Of a DNA stretch of 64,000 nucleotides, positions 8,286 through 16,591 are shown in pieces. Source of the DNA: Flavobacterium sp. LHD-80. GTDB lineage: Bacteria; Bacteroidota; Bacteroidia; Flavobacteriales; Flavobacteriaceae. The notes below the pieces were generated by a model that was not told where the DNA came from, ran no database searches, and saw only the letters and a list, made by a program, of their open reading frames with translations. Location: positions 248,001 to 312,000 of the forward strand of contig NZ_JAVFVS010000005.1 of the NCBI RefSeq assembly GCF_030929605.1, written 5' to 3'. Position 1 is the first letter of the stretch. Every line of letters begins with the position of its first letter. The position numbers were made by a program, and so were the translations under genes.

Positions 8286-10010
8286 ATGAAATATAATTAC
8301 ATAATAATTGCTGTTTTTCTTCTTTTTGCTTGCAATAAAAATAAAAATGCAGAAACTGAATCCCCTAAAATCAGTGCCAATCAAGGATGCTACATGCCGA
8401 AAACAAATGATAAAGATTGGTATTCCGAAAATAAAAAAGCACCAAAGTTTAAAGGTCTTGATGGCGTAAATTTTAAAATTTCAACTAAAAATCAAGAAGC
8501 TCAAGAATACTTTAATCAAGGAATGATGCTGGCGTATGGTTTTAATCATGCCGAAGCAGCAAGATCGTTTTATGAAGCAACCCGCTTAGATCCCAATTGT
8601 GCAATGGCATATTGGGGTTTTGCTTATGTTTTAGGTCCAAATTATAATGGAGGAATGGAAGAGGATAATTTTCAGCGGGCTTATGATGCAGTTCAAAAAG
8701 CCAAAAAACTTTCGGCAAACTGTTCTCCAAAAGAAATTGCGCTAATTGATGCCCTCACGTTTCGATACGCCGAAAAACCGCCTACCGACCGAAAACCTTT
8801 AGATAGTGCTTATGCTGCCACAATGAAAAAAGTGTACATCAAATTTTCATCAGATCCTGATATTGGTGCGCTTTACGCCGAATCACTTATGAATCTTCAT
8901 CCTTGGGATTTGTATGAAAAAGATACCGAAAAACCAAAAAAATGGGCGCCACAGATATTAAGCGTTTTAAATGAATTAATTAAAAAAAATCCGAAACATC
9001 CTGGTGCACATCATTTTTTAGTCCATGCCGAAGAAGCTTCTGCACATCCTGAAAATGCGCTAAAAAGTGCTAAATTATTAGAAACTTTAGTTCCGGGTTC
9101 TGGTCATTTGGTACACATGCCATCTCATATTTACATTCGTACTGGCGATTACCATAAAGGCTCGCTTTCAAATATTGAAGCCATAAAAATTGACAGTCTT
9201 TATACAACTGTTTGTCATGCACAAGGCGCTTATCCTCTCGCCTATTATCCACATAATTATCATTTTTTAACGGCAACTGCGGCGTTGGAAGGCGATTCTA
9301 GATTGGCTTGGAAATCGGCACAAAAACTTCAGGAACATATTTCGACTCAAATTATGCGTGAACCTGGCTGGGGAACATTGCAACATTATTATACTATTCC
9401 GTATTATATCGCTGTAAAATTTTCGATGTGGGACAATGTTATGGCACTTCCAAAACCAGATAAAGATCTTATTTATCCAAGTGCTATTTGGCATTACGCA
9501 CGAGGCATGGCATTTCTTGGAAAAAATGAGGTAAAAAATGCCGAAAAAGAACTTGCTTTACTCAATGAATTATCTACAAATAAAACTTTAAAAGATCTAA
9601 CAATCTGGAATATCAATACAACGCTCGATCTCATTCAGATAGCATCAAACGTACTTTTGGCTGGAATTGAAGCAAAAAAGAATAACTTAGATAAAGCAAT
9701 TGTGCTGTTAAACAAAGCTGTAGCAATTGAAGATCGCTTAAATTACAATGAACCGCCAGATTGGTTTTTCTCTGTAAGACATTATTTAGGAGCGGTTTTA
9801 ATCAAATCTGGAAAATATAAAGAAGCTGAAAAAATTTATCTCCAAGATTTAGAAACTTTGCCGAAAAACGGCTGGGCATTAATTGGACTTTATAATGCTT
9901 TGCAACAACAGAAAAAAGAAAAAGAAGCGTTGAAAATAAAAACTGCTTTTGATAATTCCTGGCAGTTTGCCGATGCAAAAATTAAATCGTCGTCGACAAT
10001 TGCCGATTAA
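8286..10010 (+). CDS. TPR-repeat lipoprotein
   Basis: The ATG at 8286 begins MKYNYIIIAVFLLFACNKN, a lipoprotein signal with the acylated Cys near residue 16. A longer reading from 8211 would put this signal in the interior, so it is rejected. The 574-residue mature region is mostly helical. It includes TPR-like units (EAQEYFNQGMMLAYGFNHAEAARSF, NPKHPGAHHFLVHAEE, and a C-terminal YKEAEKIYLQDLETLPKNGWA). The His-rich stretch HFLVHAEEASAHPE is conserved-looking but I cannot assign a catalytic role. It probably acts as an envelope-anchored scaffold. A Crp/Fnr gene follows on the same strand. Confidence 0.8.
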   Translation: MKYNYIIIAVFLLFACNKNKNAETESPKISANQGCYMPKTNDKDWYSENKKAPKFKGLDGVNFKISTKNQEAQEYFNQGMMLAYGFNHAEAARSFYEATRLDPNCAMAYWGFAYVLGPNYNGGMEEDNFQRAYDAVQKAKKLSANCSPKEIALIDALTFRYAEKPPTDRKPLDSAYAATMKKVYIKFSSDPDIGALYAESLMNLHPWDLYEKDTEKPKKWAPQILSVLNELIKKNPKHPGAHHFLVHAEEASAHPENALKSAKLLETLVPGSGHLVHMPSHIYIRTGDYHKGSLSNIEAIKIDSLYTTVCHAQGAYPLAYYPHNYHFLTATAALEGDSRLAWKSAQKLQEHISTQIMREPGWGTLQHYYTIPYYIAVKFSMWDNVMALPKPDKDLIYPSAIWHYARGMAFLGKNEVKNAEKELALLNELSTNKTLKDLTIWNINTTLDLIQIASNVLLAGIEAKKNNLDKAIVLLNKAVAIEDRLNYNEPPDWFFSVRHYLGAVLIKSGKYKEAEKIYLQDLETLPKNGWALIGLYNALQQQKKEKEALKIKTAFDNSWQFADAKIKSSSTIAD

Positions 10011-10053
10011 AGTGATTTGATGTATACAAAAAGTTTAGCTAAATTTACTTCAT

Positions 10054-10629
10054 ATGGAAGAACTGAGAAAACATATTGAAGAAATTTCGCCCTTAACAAA
10101 TGAAGAATTTGATTATATCAAGACATTCTTCAAAGAGAAAAAAGTAAAAAAACATCAATATCTGCTTCAGGATGGCGACAAAGTGACTTCCGAATATTGG
10201 ATTGTAAAAGGCATTTTTCGTGCTTTTTATATTGATAAAGACGGAAAAGAACATATTTTGCAATTTGCATTAGAAAATTGGTGGCTCTCTGATTACAATG
10301 CTTTTTTTAATCAAACGGAGTCGAATATTAATATCATTTGTATGGAAGATGCTTTAATTTTATCGCTTTCACTTTCTGCTCGGGAACAATTAGCTTCGGA
10401 GCTTCATAAAATGGAGCATTTCTTCAGAATGAAATTGACCAGCGGTTATTCGGCGCAGCAAAGACGAATTATTTCGCTTCTTTCCAATAATCCGAAGAAA
10501 CGATATGAAGATTTTGCAAATCTCTATCCAAGCATTATGCAAAAAATACCCAAAAAATATATAGCCGAATATTTAGGCGTTAGCCGAGAAACTTTAAGCC
10601 GTTTATACTCAACTACTGGCCGAGATTAA
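10054..10629 (+). CDS. Crp/Fnr family transcriptional regulator
   Basis: The 191-residue protein has an N-terminal cyclic-nucleotide-binding-like fold (KKHQYLLQDGDKVTSEYWIVKGIFRAFYIDKDGKEHILQFALENWWLSD). The C-terminus is a short helix-turn-helix (KKYIAEYLGVSRETLSRLYS). There is no Cys cluster for an iron-sulfur centre, so it is not a classical Fnr. It lies just upstream of the 10921-13711 operon, in the same direction but separated by a terminator. Dyads at 10696-10709 and 10777-10792 are candidate binding sites for it or for its paralogue at 13713. TTG-N20-TAAATTTA (10017-10047) could be its promoter. Confidence 0.9.
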   Translation: MEELRKHIEEISPLTNEEFDYIKTFFKEKKVKKHQYLLQDGDKVTSEYWIVKGIFRAFYIDKDGKEHILQFALENWWLSDYNAFFNQTESNINIICMEDALILSLSLSAREQLASELHKMEHFFRMKLTSGYSAQQRRIISLLSNNPKKRYEDFANLYPSIMQKIPKKYIAEYLGVSRETLSRLYSTTGRD

Positions 10630-10638
10630 CAAAACCTC

Positions 10639-10665
10639 AAGCGTGATTTTTATCGCGCTTTTTTT
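10639..10665 (+). terminator. Rho-independent terminator of the Crp/Fnr gene
   Basis: AAGCGTGAT (10639-10647) pairs with ATCGCGCTT (10652-10660), with one G-T pair and a TTTT loop, followed by a T-run. Confidence 0.85.
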
Positions 10666-10692
10666 ATACCCTCATTTCAACAGCAAAAATCA

Positions 10693-10740
10693 TTCTTAAC
10701 CAAAGTCAATGATTTTAAAGAAGCTGTAAATCTACTTTTG
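10693..10740 (+). promoter_or_regulatory. Activator box plus -7 element (operon 10921-13711)
   Basis: TTCTTAACCAAAGTCAA (10693-10709) contains the dyad TTAAC-N4-GTCAA, the 5-4-5 geometry of an Fnr box. After 23 nt comes TACTTTTG (10733-10740), a TAnnTTTG element with no TTG partner upstream. The same 17-mer with the same 23-nt spacing to TACCTTTG is found at 14374-14421. The dyad centre would lie about 43 bases before the transcription start, a class II activator position. A Crp/Fnr protein is the natural candidate. Confidence 0.75.
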
Positions 10741-10776
10741 CTCCGTAATCAATGTTAAATCAAGCTTTTTTGAAAG

Positions 10777-10792
10777 TGTGATTTGAATCACA
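10777..10792. promoter_or_regulatory. CRP-type dyad TGTGA-N6-TCACA
   Basis: TGTGATTTGAATCACA is a dyad with perfect 5-bp arms and a 6-bp centre, identical in form to the E. coli CRP consensus. It lies about 130 bases before the ATG at 10921 and downstream of the predicted start of transcription. Whether a Bacteroidota Crp/Fnr protein uses this sequence is not known. Confidence 0.45.
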
Positions 10793-10920
10793 GTTTTAAA
10801 GTGAGTTCGATCAACCGCCAGGTTTTAAACTTGACGGAAATTTGTCTCAGATGAAAAGCTAATTATTTCGCTTAGAATTTATTTAACTGAAAACATTCAA
10901 TAATTAAAAAAATAAGAATC

Positions 10921-11691
10921 ATGAAAACAACTGCTTTTAAATCCATTAATAAAAAAATTATCGCTTCGATAAATGTGCTCGTTCTTATGACAGTAACAGC
11001 CAAAGCTCAAAATTCAATAACTGTAAAGACAAAAATTTTGAACGAAACAATTTCAAAAATGACCATGTACGAAGTGAAAGAAGGAGAAGTTACTCAATTT
11101 CAAAAAACACTTTCAGATTATGTTTTTAGTGCAATTGCTTCAAAAGAAAATATCATGGCCGAAGCTTTTTACGAAGAAAAAAAACCGAATATTTTATGGC
11201 TGATTGAAAGATGGAACAGCAAAAATGAATTAGAAAAATTCAGCAAAAAAACGCAGGTAAAATCCTTAGCAGCATTGGCTGAAAAATCACTTCAAAAACC
11301 TGCTAAAACGTATTATGTAAAAGATCTTGAACCATTAACAAAGGAACAATGGAGAAGAACTTCTAAAAAAGAAGACAATCAGCTTGTTATAATGCTTTTT
11401 GTTGATGCCAAAAAAGGAACGCAGCAAAACTTTAAAGACACCTATCATATTGCAATGCCACAGTTTCGCAGTGAGCCTGGAGTTGTAACCTATCAGCTTT
11501 CTGAAATTGAAGGTGATGATACACAATTTGTAACCTATGAAAAATTCAGAAGCAAAGACGCTTTTCAATATCATCTGAATTTCCCTCCAATTAAGCCAGT
11601 CATCGAATATTTAGAAACAAGTATTAAAACGCAGCCTTTTCAAAACGGATTGCATAATCTGATTGAATTTGCACCCTTAACTAGAGAATAA
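10921..11691 (+). CDS. Secreted tandem ABM-like (monooxygenase-fold) protein
   Basis: The 256-residue product has a signal peptide (MKTTAFKSINKKIIASINVLVLMTVTAKAQ in two stretches, cleavage after AKAQ near residue 30). Two ferredoxin-like domains of the antibiotic-biosynthesis-monooxygenase type follow. The first is near residues 45-135 (YEVKEGEVTQFQKTLSDY, WLIERWNSKNELEKF) and the second near 155-250 (LFVDAKKGTQQNFKDTYH, YEKFRSKDAFQYHLNF). Such domains act on quinones and other electrophiles or serve as small-ligand binders. Export is unusual. It leads a three-gene operon with a DJ-1-like protein and an OYE enzyme. Confidence 0.75.
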   Translation: MKTTAFKSINKKIIASINVLVLMTVTAKAQNSITVKTKILNETISKMTMYEVKEGEVTQFQKTLSDYVFSAIASKENIMAEAFYEEKKPNILWLIERWNSKNELEKFSKKTQVKSLAALAEKSLQKPAKTYYVKDLEPLTKEQWRRTSKKEDNQLVIMLFVDAKKGTQQNFKDTYHIAMPQFRSEPGVVTYQLSEIEGDDTQFVTYEKFRSKDAFQYHLNFPPIKPVIEYLETSIKTQPFQNGLHNLIEFAPLTRE

Positions 11692-11746
11692 TCCAAAGAA
11701 TTTCATTCATAAAAAACAATTATAAATATTTTAAAAATTAGAAATC

Positions 11747-12532
11747 ATGAAAAATTTAAAACAAGTTATCGCCGCCGGTTTAGTTGGCACAGCATTAAGT
11801 GCAGAAGCTCAAGTTAATCACGAACTGAACGTAATGAATCAATTAGCAACTCCTTCACATGTGTCTGTGATGCCCGTTTCTCAGTTATTAAACGCACCTG
11901 GAAATGAGGCTTTGAGAGATTTCTTTTTTACTCCTGTAAAAGATAAAACGATATTAAAAGGCAAAAAAATTGCTGTACTTGCTGCAGATGGTTTTGAAGA
12001 AATTGAATTAACTGGACCGGTTTGGTATTTTAGAGAACTTGGTGCTCAAGTCGATATTATTGCTCCAAAATTTAATCCAGCTCCAGCAAGATATGGCTTA
12101 AGCACTCCAGAAATGGCAAAAACGCATATCATGGCAATTCAATATTTACAGCCAGTTGGGTGGATTAAATTTGACCGCACTGCAGACCAAATAAAAGTAA
12201 GCGATTATGACGCCGTATTTATTCCGGGTGGTGCTTGGAATCCAGACAACCTTCGTTATGACAAAGACGTTATCAAATTCATTAAGGATTTCAATAAATC
12301 AGGTAAACTAATTGCTGCTATATGTCACGCTCCTGTGGTTTTAGCTTCTGCAGATATTCTTAAAGGCAGAAAATTAACCGGATATTGGAACATTCAAATT
12401 GACCTTAAAAACGCAGGCGGAATCGTTTCTGACGAACCTGTAGTAGTTGATGCCAATATTATTACAAGCAGACACCCAATTGATGTTGCTGATTTTTCAA
12501 AAGCAGTAGAAAGCTGGTTGGCGAAAAAATAA
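11747..12532 (+). CDS. Secreted DJ-1/PfpI family protein
   Basis: The 261-residue protein starts with a signal peptide (MKNLKQVIAAGLVGTALSAEAQ). The DJ-1/PfpI domain runs from about residue 70 to 255. AVLAADGFEEIELTGP holds the conserved Glu, VFIPGGAWNPDNLR follows, and AAICHAP holds the nucleophilic Cys193 with His194. Members act as intracellular proteases, glyoxalase-like deglycases or chaperones, usually in the cytoplasm; a periplasmic form is less common. It lies 55 bases after the ABM-like gene and is followed by a strong hairpin before the OYE gene. Confidence 0.85.
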   Translation: MKNLKQVIAAGLVGTALSAEAQVNHELNVMNQLATPSHVSVMPVSQLLNAPGNEALRDFFFTPVKDKTILKGKKIAVLAADGFEEIELTGPVWYFRELGAQVDIIAPKFNPAPARYGLSTPEMAKTHIMAIQYLQPVGWIKFDRTADQIKVSDYDAVFIPGGAWNPDNLRYDKDVIKFIKDFNKSGKLIAAICHAPVVLASADILKGRKLTGYWNIQIDLKNAGGIVSDEPVVVDANIITSRHPIDVADFSKAVESWLAKK

Positions 12533-12546
12533 TTATTCTAAAAATT

Positions 12547-12576
12547 TAACGGAAACTGAACTTTCAGTTTCCGTTA
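12547..12576 (+). other. Intercistronic hairpin without T-run
   Basis: TAACGGAAACTGAA (12547-12560) and TTCAGTTTCCGTTA (12563-12576) form a perfect 14-bp stem with almost no loop. No T-run follows (TTCAAAC), so full termination is unlikely. It may stabilise or process the mRNA between the DJ-1-like and OYE genes. Confidence 0.7.
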
Positions 12577-12601
12577 TTCAAACAAAACAACTTATTAAAT
12601 A

Positions 12602-13711
12602 ATGAAAATAAATATTTTTGAACCTGCTTCTTTAGGTTCTTTACAACTAAAAAACCGTATTTCAATGGCTCCAATGACAAGAGCGAGAAATGCAGACGGA
12701 ATTCCGAATAATGATAATGCAAAATATTACGCACAGCGCACCGGAGCCGTATTAATTATTACCGAAGGAACAGCAATTTCTGATACCGCAAAAGGAGTTC
12801 TTTATATTCCAGGTTTATATACTCAAGAGCAAATAGAAGGCTGGAAAAAAGTTACTAAAGCGGTACATGAAAAAGGAAGTACCATATTTACACAATTATG
12901 GCATGTTGGCCGAGTTTCCCACACATCCAATCAGCCGGGCGGAATTGCTCCTGTTGGTCCGTCAGATATTCAGGCGACAAGTTCTTTTGCTTGGGGTTAC
13001 GATGAAAATGGAAAAGAAGGCCCAGTAATTTCTTCTAAACCAAGAGCGCTTTCAAGTTTAGAAGTTAAGCAAATTGTAAAAGACTTTGCAAATGCTGCTA
13101 AAAATGCAATCGATGCCGGTTTTGACGGCGTTGAACTTCATGGAGCCAATGGTTATTTGATCGAACAATTTTTAAATCCGTTTGTGAATAATCGTTCTGA
13201 TGAATATGGAGGCAGTATTGAAAACAGATCCCGATTTTTATTAGAAGCTGTTGATGCCGTTATTGCAACTGTTGGGCACGAAAAAACTGCCATCCGACTT
13301 ACACCATACGGCGGTTTAGGCGATTTGCCTCATTATGATGAAATCGAAGCCACTTATCAGTATTTGGCAAAAGAATTATCAAAAAGAAATCTTGCCTATT
13401 TACATTTAATGGATCAGCAGTCAAAAGGAAGCCACGCATTGCCTGACGGATTTTTGGAGCGTTTTCGTTCTTGGTACGATGGTGTTATAATTTTAGCAGG
13501 AAGTATGGACAGAGAAAAATCTGAAAAACTTATAAACGCCGGAATTATCGATATTGCAGGTTTTGGTGAACCATTTATCTCAAATCCTGATTTGGTTGAA
13601 CGTTTAGAAAACAATTGGGAACTAACGCCACCAAACAGAAATTTACATTACGGTTTGGGAAATCACGGTTATACGGATTGGAAAACGTATAAAGAACTAG
13701 AAGTCGCTTAA
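12602..13711 (+). CDS. Old yellow enzyme family NADH:flavin oxidoreductase
   Basis: The 369-residue TIM-barrel protein belongs to the OYE/NemA group of FMN enzymes that reduce activated alkenes, quinones and nitro compounds with NAD(P)H. It shows the N-terminal SLGSLQLKNRISMAPMTRARN, WHVGRVSH, the HGANGYLIEQFLNPFVNNR stretch and DEYGGSIENRSRFLLE, all typical of the family. It is the last gene of the 10921-13711 operon and fits a role in detoxifying electrophiles. It ends only one base before the convergent Crp/Fnr gene. Confidence 0.93.
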   Translation: MKINIFEPASLGSLQLKNRISMAPMTRARNADGIPNNDNAKYYAQRTGAVLIITEGTAISDTAKGVLYIPGLYTQEQIEGWKKVTKAVHEKGSTIFTQLWHVGRVSHTSNQPGGIAPVGPSDIQATSSFAWGYDENGKEGPVISSKPRALSSLEVKQIVKDFANAAKNAIDAGFDGVELHGANGYLIEQFLNPFVNNRSDEYGGSIENRSRFLLEAVDAVIATVGHEKTAIRLTPYGGLGDLPHYDEIEATYQYLAKELSKRNLAYLHLMDQQSKGSHALPDGFLERFRSWYDGVIILAGSMDREKSEKLINAGIIDIAGFGEPFISNPDLVERLENNWELTPPNRNLHYGLGNHGYTDWKTYKELEVA

Positions 13712-13712
13712 T

Positions 13713-14288
13713 TTACTTGCCAATCATTCTTTTTCGAAGTCGGCTTAAGGATTCTGGTTTAATGCCAATGTACGACGAAAGCTGATTTTGCGACACTAAT
13801 TGAAAAAGATAAGGTTCTTTTTTCAAAATGGTCTTGTAGCGCTCTTCTGGTGTTTGAAAATGAAGCATTTCCTGTCGTTCAATAATAATCAAATAAGCAG
13901 ATTCGGCAATAAGTCTTCCAAATTTTGACCAATTTGGACAAGTGTCATATAAACGTTCTACTTTCTCATATTCTAAAACAATTACTTTCGAATCTTCCAT
14001 CGCTCTGCAACTGTAATGAGCAGTTCCTTGCGTGATAAAACTAGCGAAATCAACCAGAAAATCATTTGCTTTTGCAAATCTGCTGTTGATTTCGTTTCCT
14101 TTATAATCCACATAAAACATTCTGAAAAAACCACTTTCAATAAAATAGATATGACGGCATATTTCACCTTGCTGTAAAAGGTCGGTATCTTTTTTTACAT
14201 CCATGTGGCCAATTATTGGGAGCATCAAATCATACTCCGCGTCAGACATAGGCACAATTGATGTAATCACATTTTTAAGCGCATCCAT
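13713..14288 (-). CDS. Crp/Fnr family transcriptional regulator
   Basis: This 191-residue protein is a paralogue of the regulator at 10054 with the same layout. It has a cNMP-binding-like N-terminal domain (KKDTDLLQQGEICRHIYFIESGFFRMFYVDYKGNEINSRF) and a C-terminal helix-turn-helix (LSSYIGIKPESLSRLRKRMIG). It lacks an iron-sulfur Cys cluster. It is divergent from the 14501-15880 operon, and the shared activator box at 14374-14390 lies between them, so it is the leading candidate to bind that box. It meets the OYE gene tail to tail with a one-base gap and no terminator. Confidence 0.9.
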   Translation of the reverse strand: MDALKNVITSIVPMSDAEYDLMLPIIGHMDVKKDTDLLQQGEICRHIYFIESGFFRMFYVDYKGNEINSRFAKANDFLVDFASFITQGTAHYSCRAMEDSKVIVLEYEKVERLYDTCPNWSKFGRLIAESAYLIIIERQEMLHFQTPEERYKTILKKEPYLFQLVSQNQLSSYIGIKPESLSRLRKRMIGK

Positions 14289-14373
14289 AATACTGATTTT
14301 AAGAGAAATAAGTATTTAAAATTAGATTTAATTCTGCTAAGTACAAAATCTGATTCTAAATATTAATCATTCG

Positions 14374-14421
14374 TTCTTAACCAAAGTCAACGGTATCTGC
14401 AAAATTACGGCGCTACCTTTG
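14374..14421 (+). promoter_or_regulatory. Activator box plus -7 element (operon 14501-15880)
   Basis: TTCTTAACCAAAGTCAA (14374-14390) is identical to the box at 10693-10709. TACCTTTG (14414-14421) follows after exactly 23 nt, as in the other copy, and again without a TTG at -33. The transcript would start near 14427, about 75 bases before the ATG at 14501. Confidence 0.75.
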
Positions 14422-14500
14422 TCATGTAAATAAGCTGAAAAACAATAATTTACAACATTTTAAAATTAATCTATTACTAAATAATTAAAAAAACTTAATC

Positions 14501-14758
14501 ATGAAAACCACATTCAACATCGAAGCAAAATCAAACAAGAATCCAAAACTAGGATTTAGAATCCATCTTCTTGTATTTTTATTAGTTACCCCAATTGTAT
14601 TTATTGTTTGGTACCTAACCAGCACAACTTATCCTTGGCCACTTTGGTCAACTCCAGCATGGGCAGTGGGAGTCGTTTTTCACTATTTAGGCGTATTTGT
14701 ATTCAAAAAAAATAATACTAAATCTTTTGGTCATGGAAACAAATCTTACAGCATTTAA
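14501..14758 (+). CDS. Small 2TM-domain membrane protein
   Basis: The 85-residue protein has two hydrophobic segments (HLLVFLLVTPIVFIVWYL near residues 27-44 and PAWAVGVVFHYLGVFVF near 52-68) joined by a short Trp/Pro-rich turn. This is the layout of the 2TM family, which is common next to regulators in Bacteroidota. Function is unknown. Its end overlaps the start of the cupin gene by 26 bases, indicating coupled translation. Confidence 0.8.
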   Translation: MKTTFNIEAKSNKNPKLGFRIHLLVFLLVTPIVFIVWYLTSTTYPWPLWSTPAWAVGVVFHYLGVFVFKKNNTKSFGHGNKSYSI

Positions 14759-15299
14759 GCGCATTGTAACCGGTCATGATGCTGATGGAAAAGCCATTAT
14801 AGTATCAAACGAAGTGCCTTCTCGCACGTATATGGTTGGCGGACCAAACGGTGCTAAGTTTCACGAAATTTGGAACACACAACAAACTCCAGCATTCATT
14901 GACAGTGAAACAAATCCAGAGGAAAACGCACTAACATTAGGTCCACCAAAACAAGGCACAAGAATTCGAGTTATTGATTTTCCGCCCGAAAGTGATGAAA
15001 TTCGAAATCTTACTAAAGAGCAAGCTTTTGAGCATTTTAAAACAATGAAAGGCGAACACGCTTCAAAAGCAGATGAAGATGCACCGCATCCATTGATGCA
15101 CAAAACAGAAACCATTGATTACGGAATTGTTCTTGAAGGCGAACTTACCTTAATTGTTGATCGAGGCGAAACCATTGCAAAAGCCGGCGACATTATCATA
15201 CAGCGAGGCACAAATCATGCTTGGAGCAATAAATCCGGAAAAATATGCCGTGTTGTATTTATTCTGATTGATGGAAAATTTGACGAAAAACTACTTTAA
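14733..15299 (+). CDS. Cupin domain protein
   Basis: The ATG at 14733 gives a 188-residue protein. An earlier in-frame start at 14697 lies deep in the upstream gene and is not needed. The C-terminal half is a cupin barrel with DYGIVLEGELTLIVDRGE (motif 1 region) and AGDIIIQRGTNHAWSNKS (motif 2 with a His). The N-terminal half (KRIVTGHDADGKAIIVSNEVP) matches cupins often found with oxidoreductases. Cupins bind metals and act as dioxygenases, isomerases or sensors; the substrate is unknown here. It sits between the 2TM and CMD genes. Confidence 0.85.
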   Translation: METNLTAFKRIVTGHDADGKAIIVSNEVPSRTYMVGGPNGAKFHEIWNTQQTPAFIDSETNPEENALTLGPPKQGTRIRVIDFPPESDEIRNLTKEQAFEHFKTMKGEHASKADEDAPHPLMHKTETIDYGIVLEGELTLIVDRGETIAKAGDIIIQRGTNHAWSNKSGKICRVVFILIDGKFDEKLL

Positions 15300-15316
15300 T
15301 TTCAATAAACAAAGCC

Positions 15317-15880
15317 ATGCGAGTAAATCCTATAAAACCCGAAACAATGACTCCCGAAGTTCGTTATGTGCACGATGAAATTTTCAAACTCATCACACAT
15401 AGCCAAGGCCCGGTTTCTATGACAAATGATGAAGGTGCTTTAACAGGCCCGTTCCCTCCTATGCTTGCTTTTCCGCAATTTGGAGTTCCCGCTTTAAGTT
15501 TTGTACGTTCATTAGACAATCATGCAACGCTTTCTAAAAAAGTCAGAGAAGTTGCCATTCTAACAGTTGGTGCAACATATGGAGCTCGTTTTGAACTTTA
15601 TGCACACGAAATCATGGCAAAACATCTTGGTTTCTCTGCGGAAGCTGTTGCATCATTAGCATCAGGAAATCGTCCGACAGAATTGAATCAGGAAGAAGCC
15701 ATAGCTTTTGAAATTGCTTCTGTTTTAGCAAAAGGTAAAATTGTTCCCGATGCCGCTTATAACTTGGGGAAAGATTTACTTGGAAGAGATGGTGTCGCTG
15801 AACTTATATTCTTGATTGGCTCTTACAGCTTTCTGGCAATGATTTTAAATGGTTTTGATGTTCCTGCGCCAGAAAATTAA
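15317..15880 (+). CDS. Carboxymuconolactone decarboxylase (CMD) family protein
   Basis: The 187-residue protein carries the helical CMD/AhpD fold (LSKKVREVAILTVGATYGARFELYAHEIMAKHLGFSAEAVASL). The usual CxxC of AhpD-type peroxidases is absent, so it is nearer to the lactone decarboxylase-like or non-redox members. It ends the operon with the cupin gene and is closed by a bidirectional terminator. The company of a cupin suggests processing of an aromatic or lactone compound, an inference from context only. Confidence 0.85.
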   Translation: MRVNPIKPETMTPEVRYVHDEIFKLITHSQGPVSMTNDEGALTGPFPPMLAFPQFGVPALSFVRSLDNHATLSKKVREVAILTVGATYGARFELYAHEIMAKHLGFSAEAVASLASGNRPTELNQEEAIAFEIASVLAKGKIVPDAAYNLGKDLLGRDGVAELIFLIGSYSFLAMILNGFDVPAPEN

Positions 15881-15905
15881 ATAGAAATCATAAGTTCCTT
15901 TATTT

Positions 15906-15940
15906 AAAAAGCCTTGAAAAAGTAAATTTCAAGGCTTTTT
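15906..15940. terminator. Bidirectional terminator
   Basis: AAAAAGCCTTGAAA (15906-15919) pairs perfectly with TTTCAAGGCTTTTT (15927-15940) between convergent genes, with A- and T-runs on both sides. Confidence 0.9.
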
Positions 15941-15943
15941 AAA

Positions 15944-16591
15944 TTATGATTGATGTAAATTAAAAATCGATTTAAGTTCCAGAATAGTTTTTCCTGACGG
16001 AAGTTCTTTGGCGCCAATAATTAATTTTTCTGCCAAAAGCGAAGTTGTAATTGGTTTTAGATTATTGAAAAGTCCTATTACATTAAGTGCTTTTATTATT
16101 TTAATAGAAATCTTTTCGCCTAAACGATCTGTATTTTCTCTAATCAGCGGACCGGGTCTGAAAATTAAATATTGTTCAAAATGAAGATCAGCAATAAAAT
16201 CTTCTAGTTGTCCTTTCATTTTAGAATAAAAAACACTGCTCTTTGCCGAAGCTCCATAAGAAGAAACCAAAACAAAAGATGTCACTTCATTATTTTTAGC
16301 CGCTACTGCAAAATCTGCAGGAATATCATAATCAATTTTCCATTGATTTTCTTTTGAGCCTGCATCTTTTAATGTTGTTCCGAGGCACGAAAACAGCACA
16401 TCTCCATTTATTAAATCTTTGAACTGATTTATTTCTGAAAAATTCACAATATGTTCTGCCAATTTAGGATGCGATTTTCCTGTTGCACGACGCACAAAAA
16501 TAGAGACAGAACTATAATCATCATTTCCGAGAAGCTGTTCTACCAATTCTTTTCCCGTTGCGCCTGTAGCTCCAATTACTAATGCTTTCAT
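15944..16591 (-). CDS. NAD(P)H-binding Rossmann protein (HTATIP2/NmrA-like SDR)
   Basis: The 215-residue protein opens with KALVIGATGATGKELVEQL, the glycine-rich loop of atypical SDRs. It continues with FSCLGTTLKDAGSKENQWKIDYDIP and VLVSSYGASAKSSVFYSKMKGQLE, where YSKMK is the YxxxK-like motif. This pattern fits the HTATIP2/TIP30-like group. The substrate is not known. It is convergent with the CMD gene. Confidence 0.85.
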   Translation of the reverse strand: MKALVIGATGATGKELVEQLLGNDDYSSVSIFVRRATGKSHPKLAEHIVNFSEINQFKDLINGDVLFSCLGTTLKDAGSKENQWKIDYDIPADFAVAAKNNEVTSFVLVSSYGASAKSSVFYSKMKGQLEDFIADLHFEQYLIFRPGPLIRENTDRLGEKISIKIIKALNVIGLFNNLKPITTSLLAEKLIIGAKELPSGKTILELKSIFNLHQS

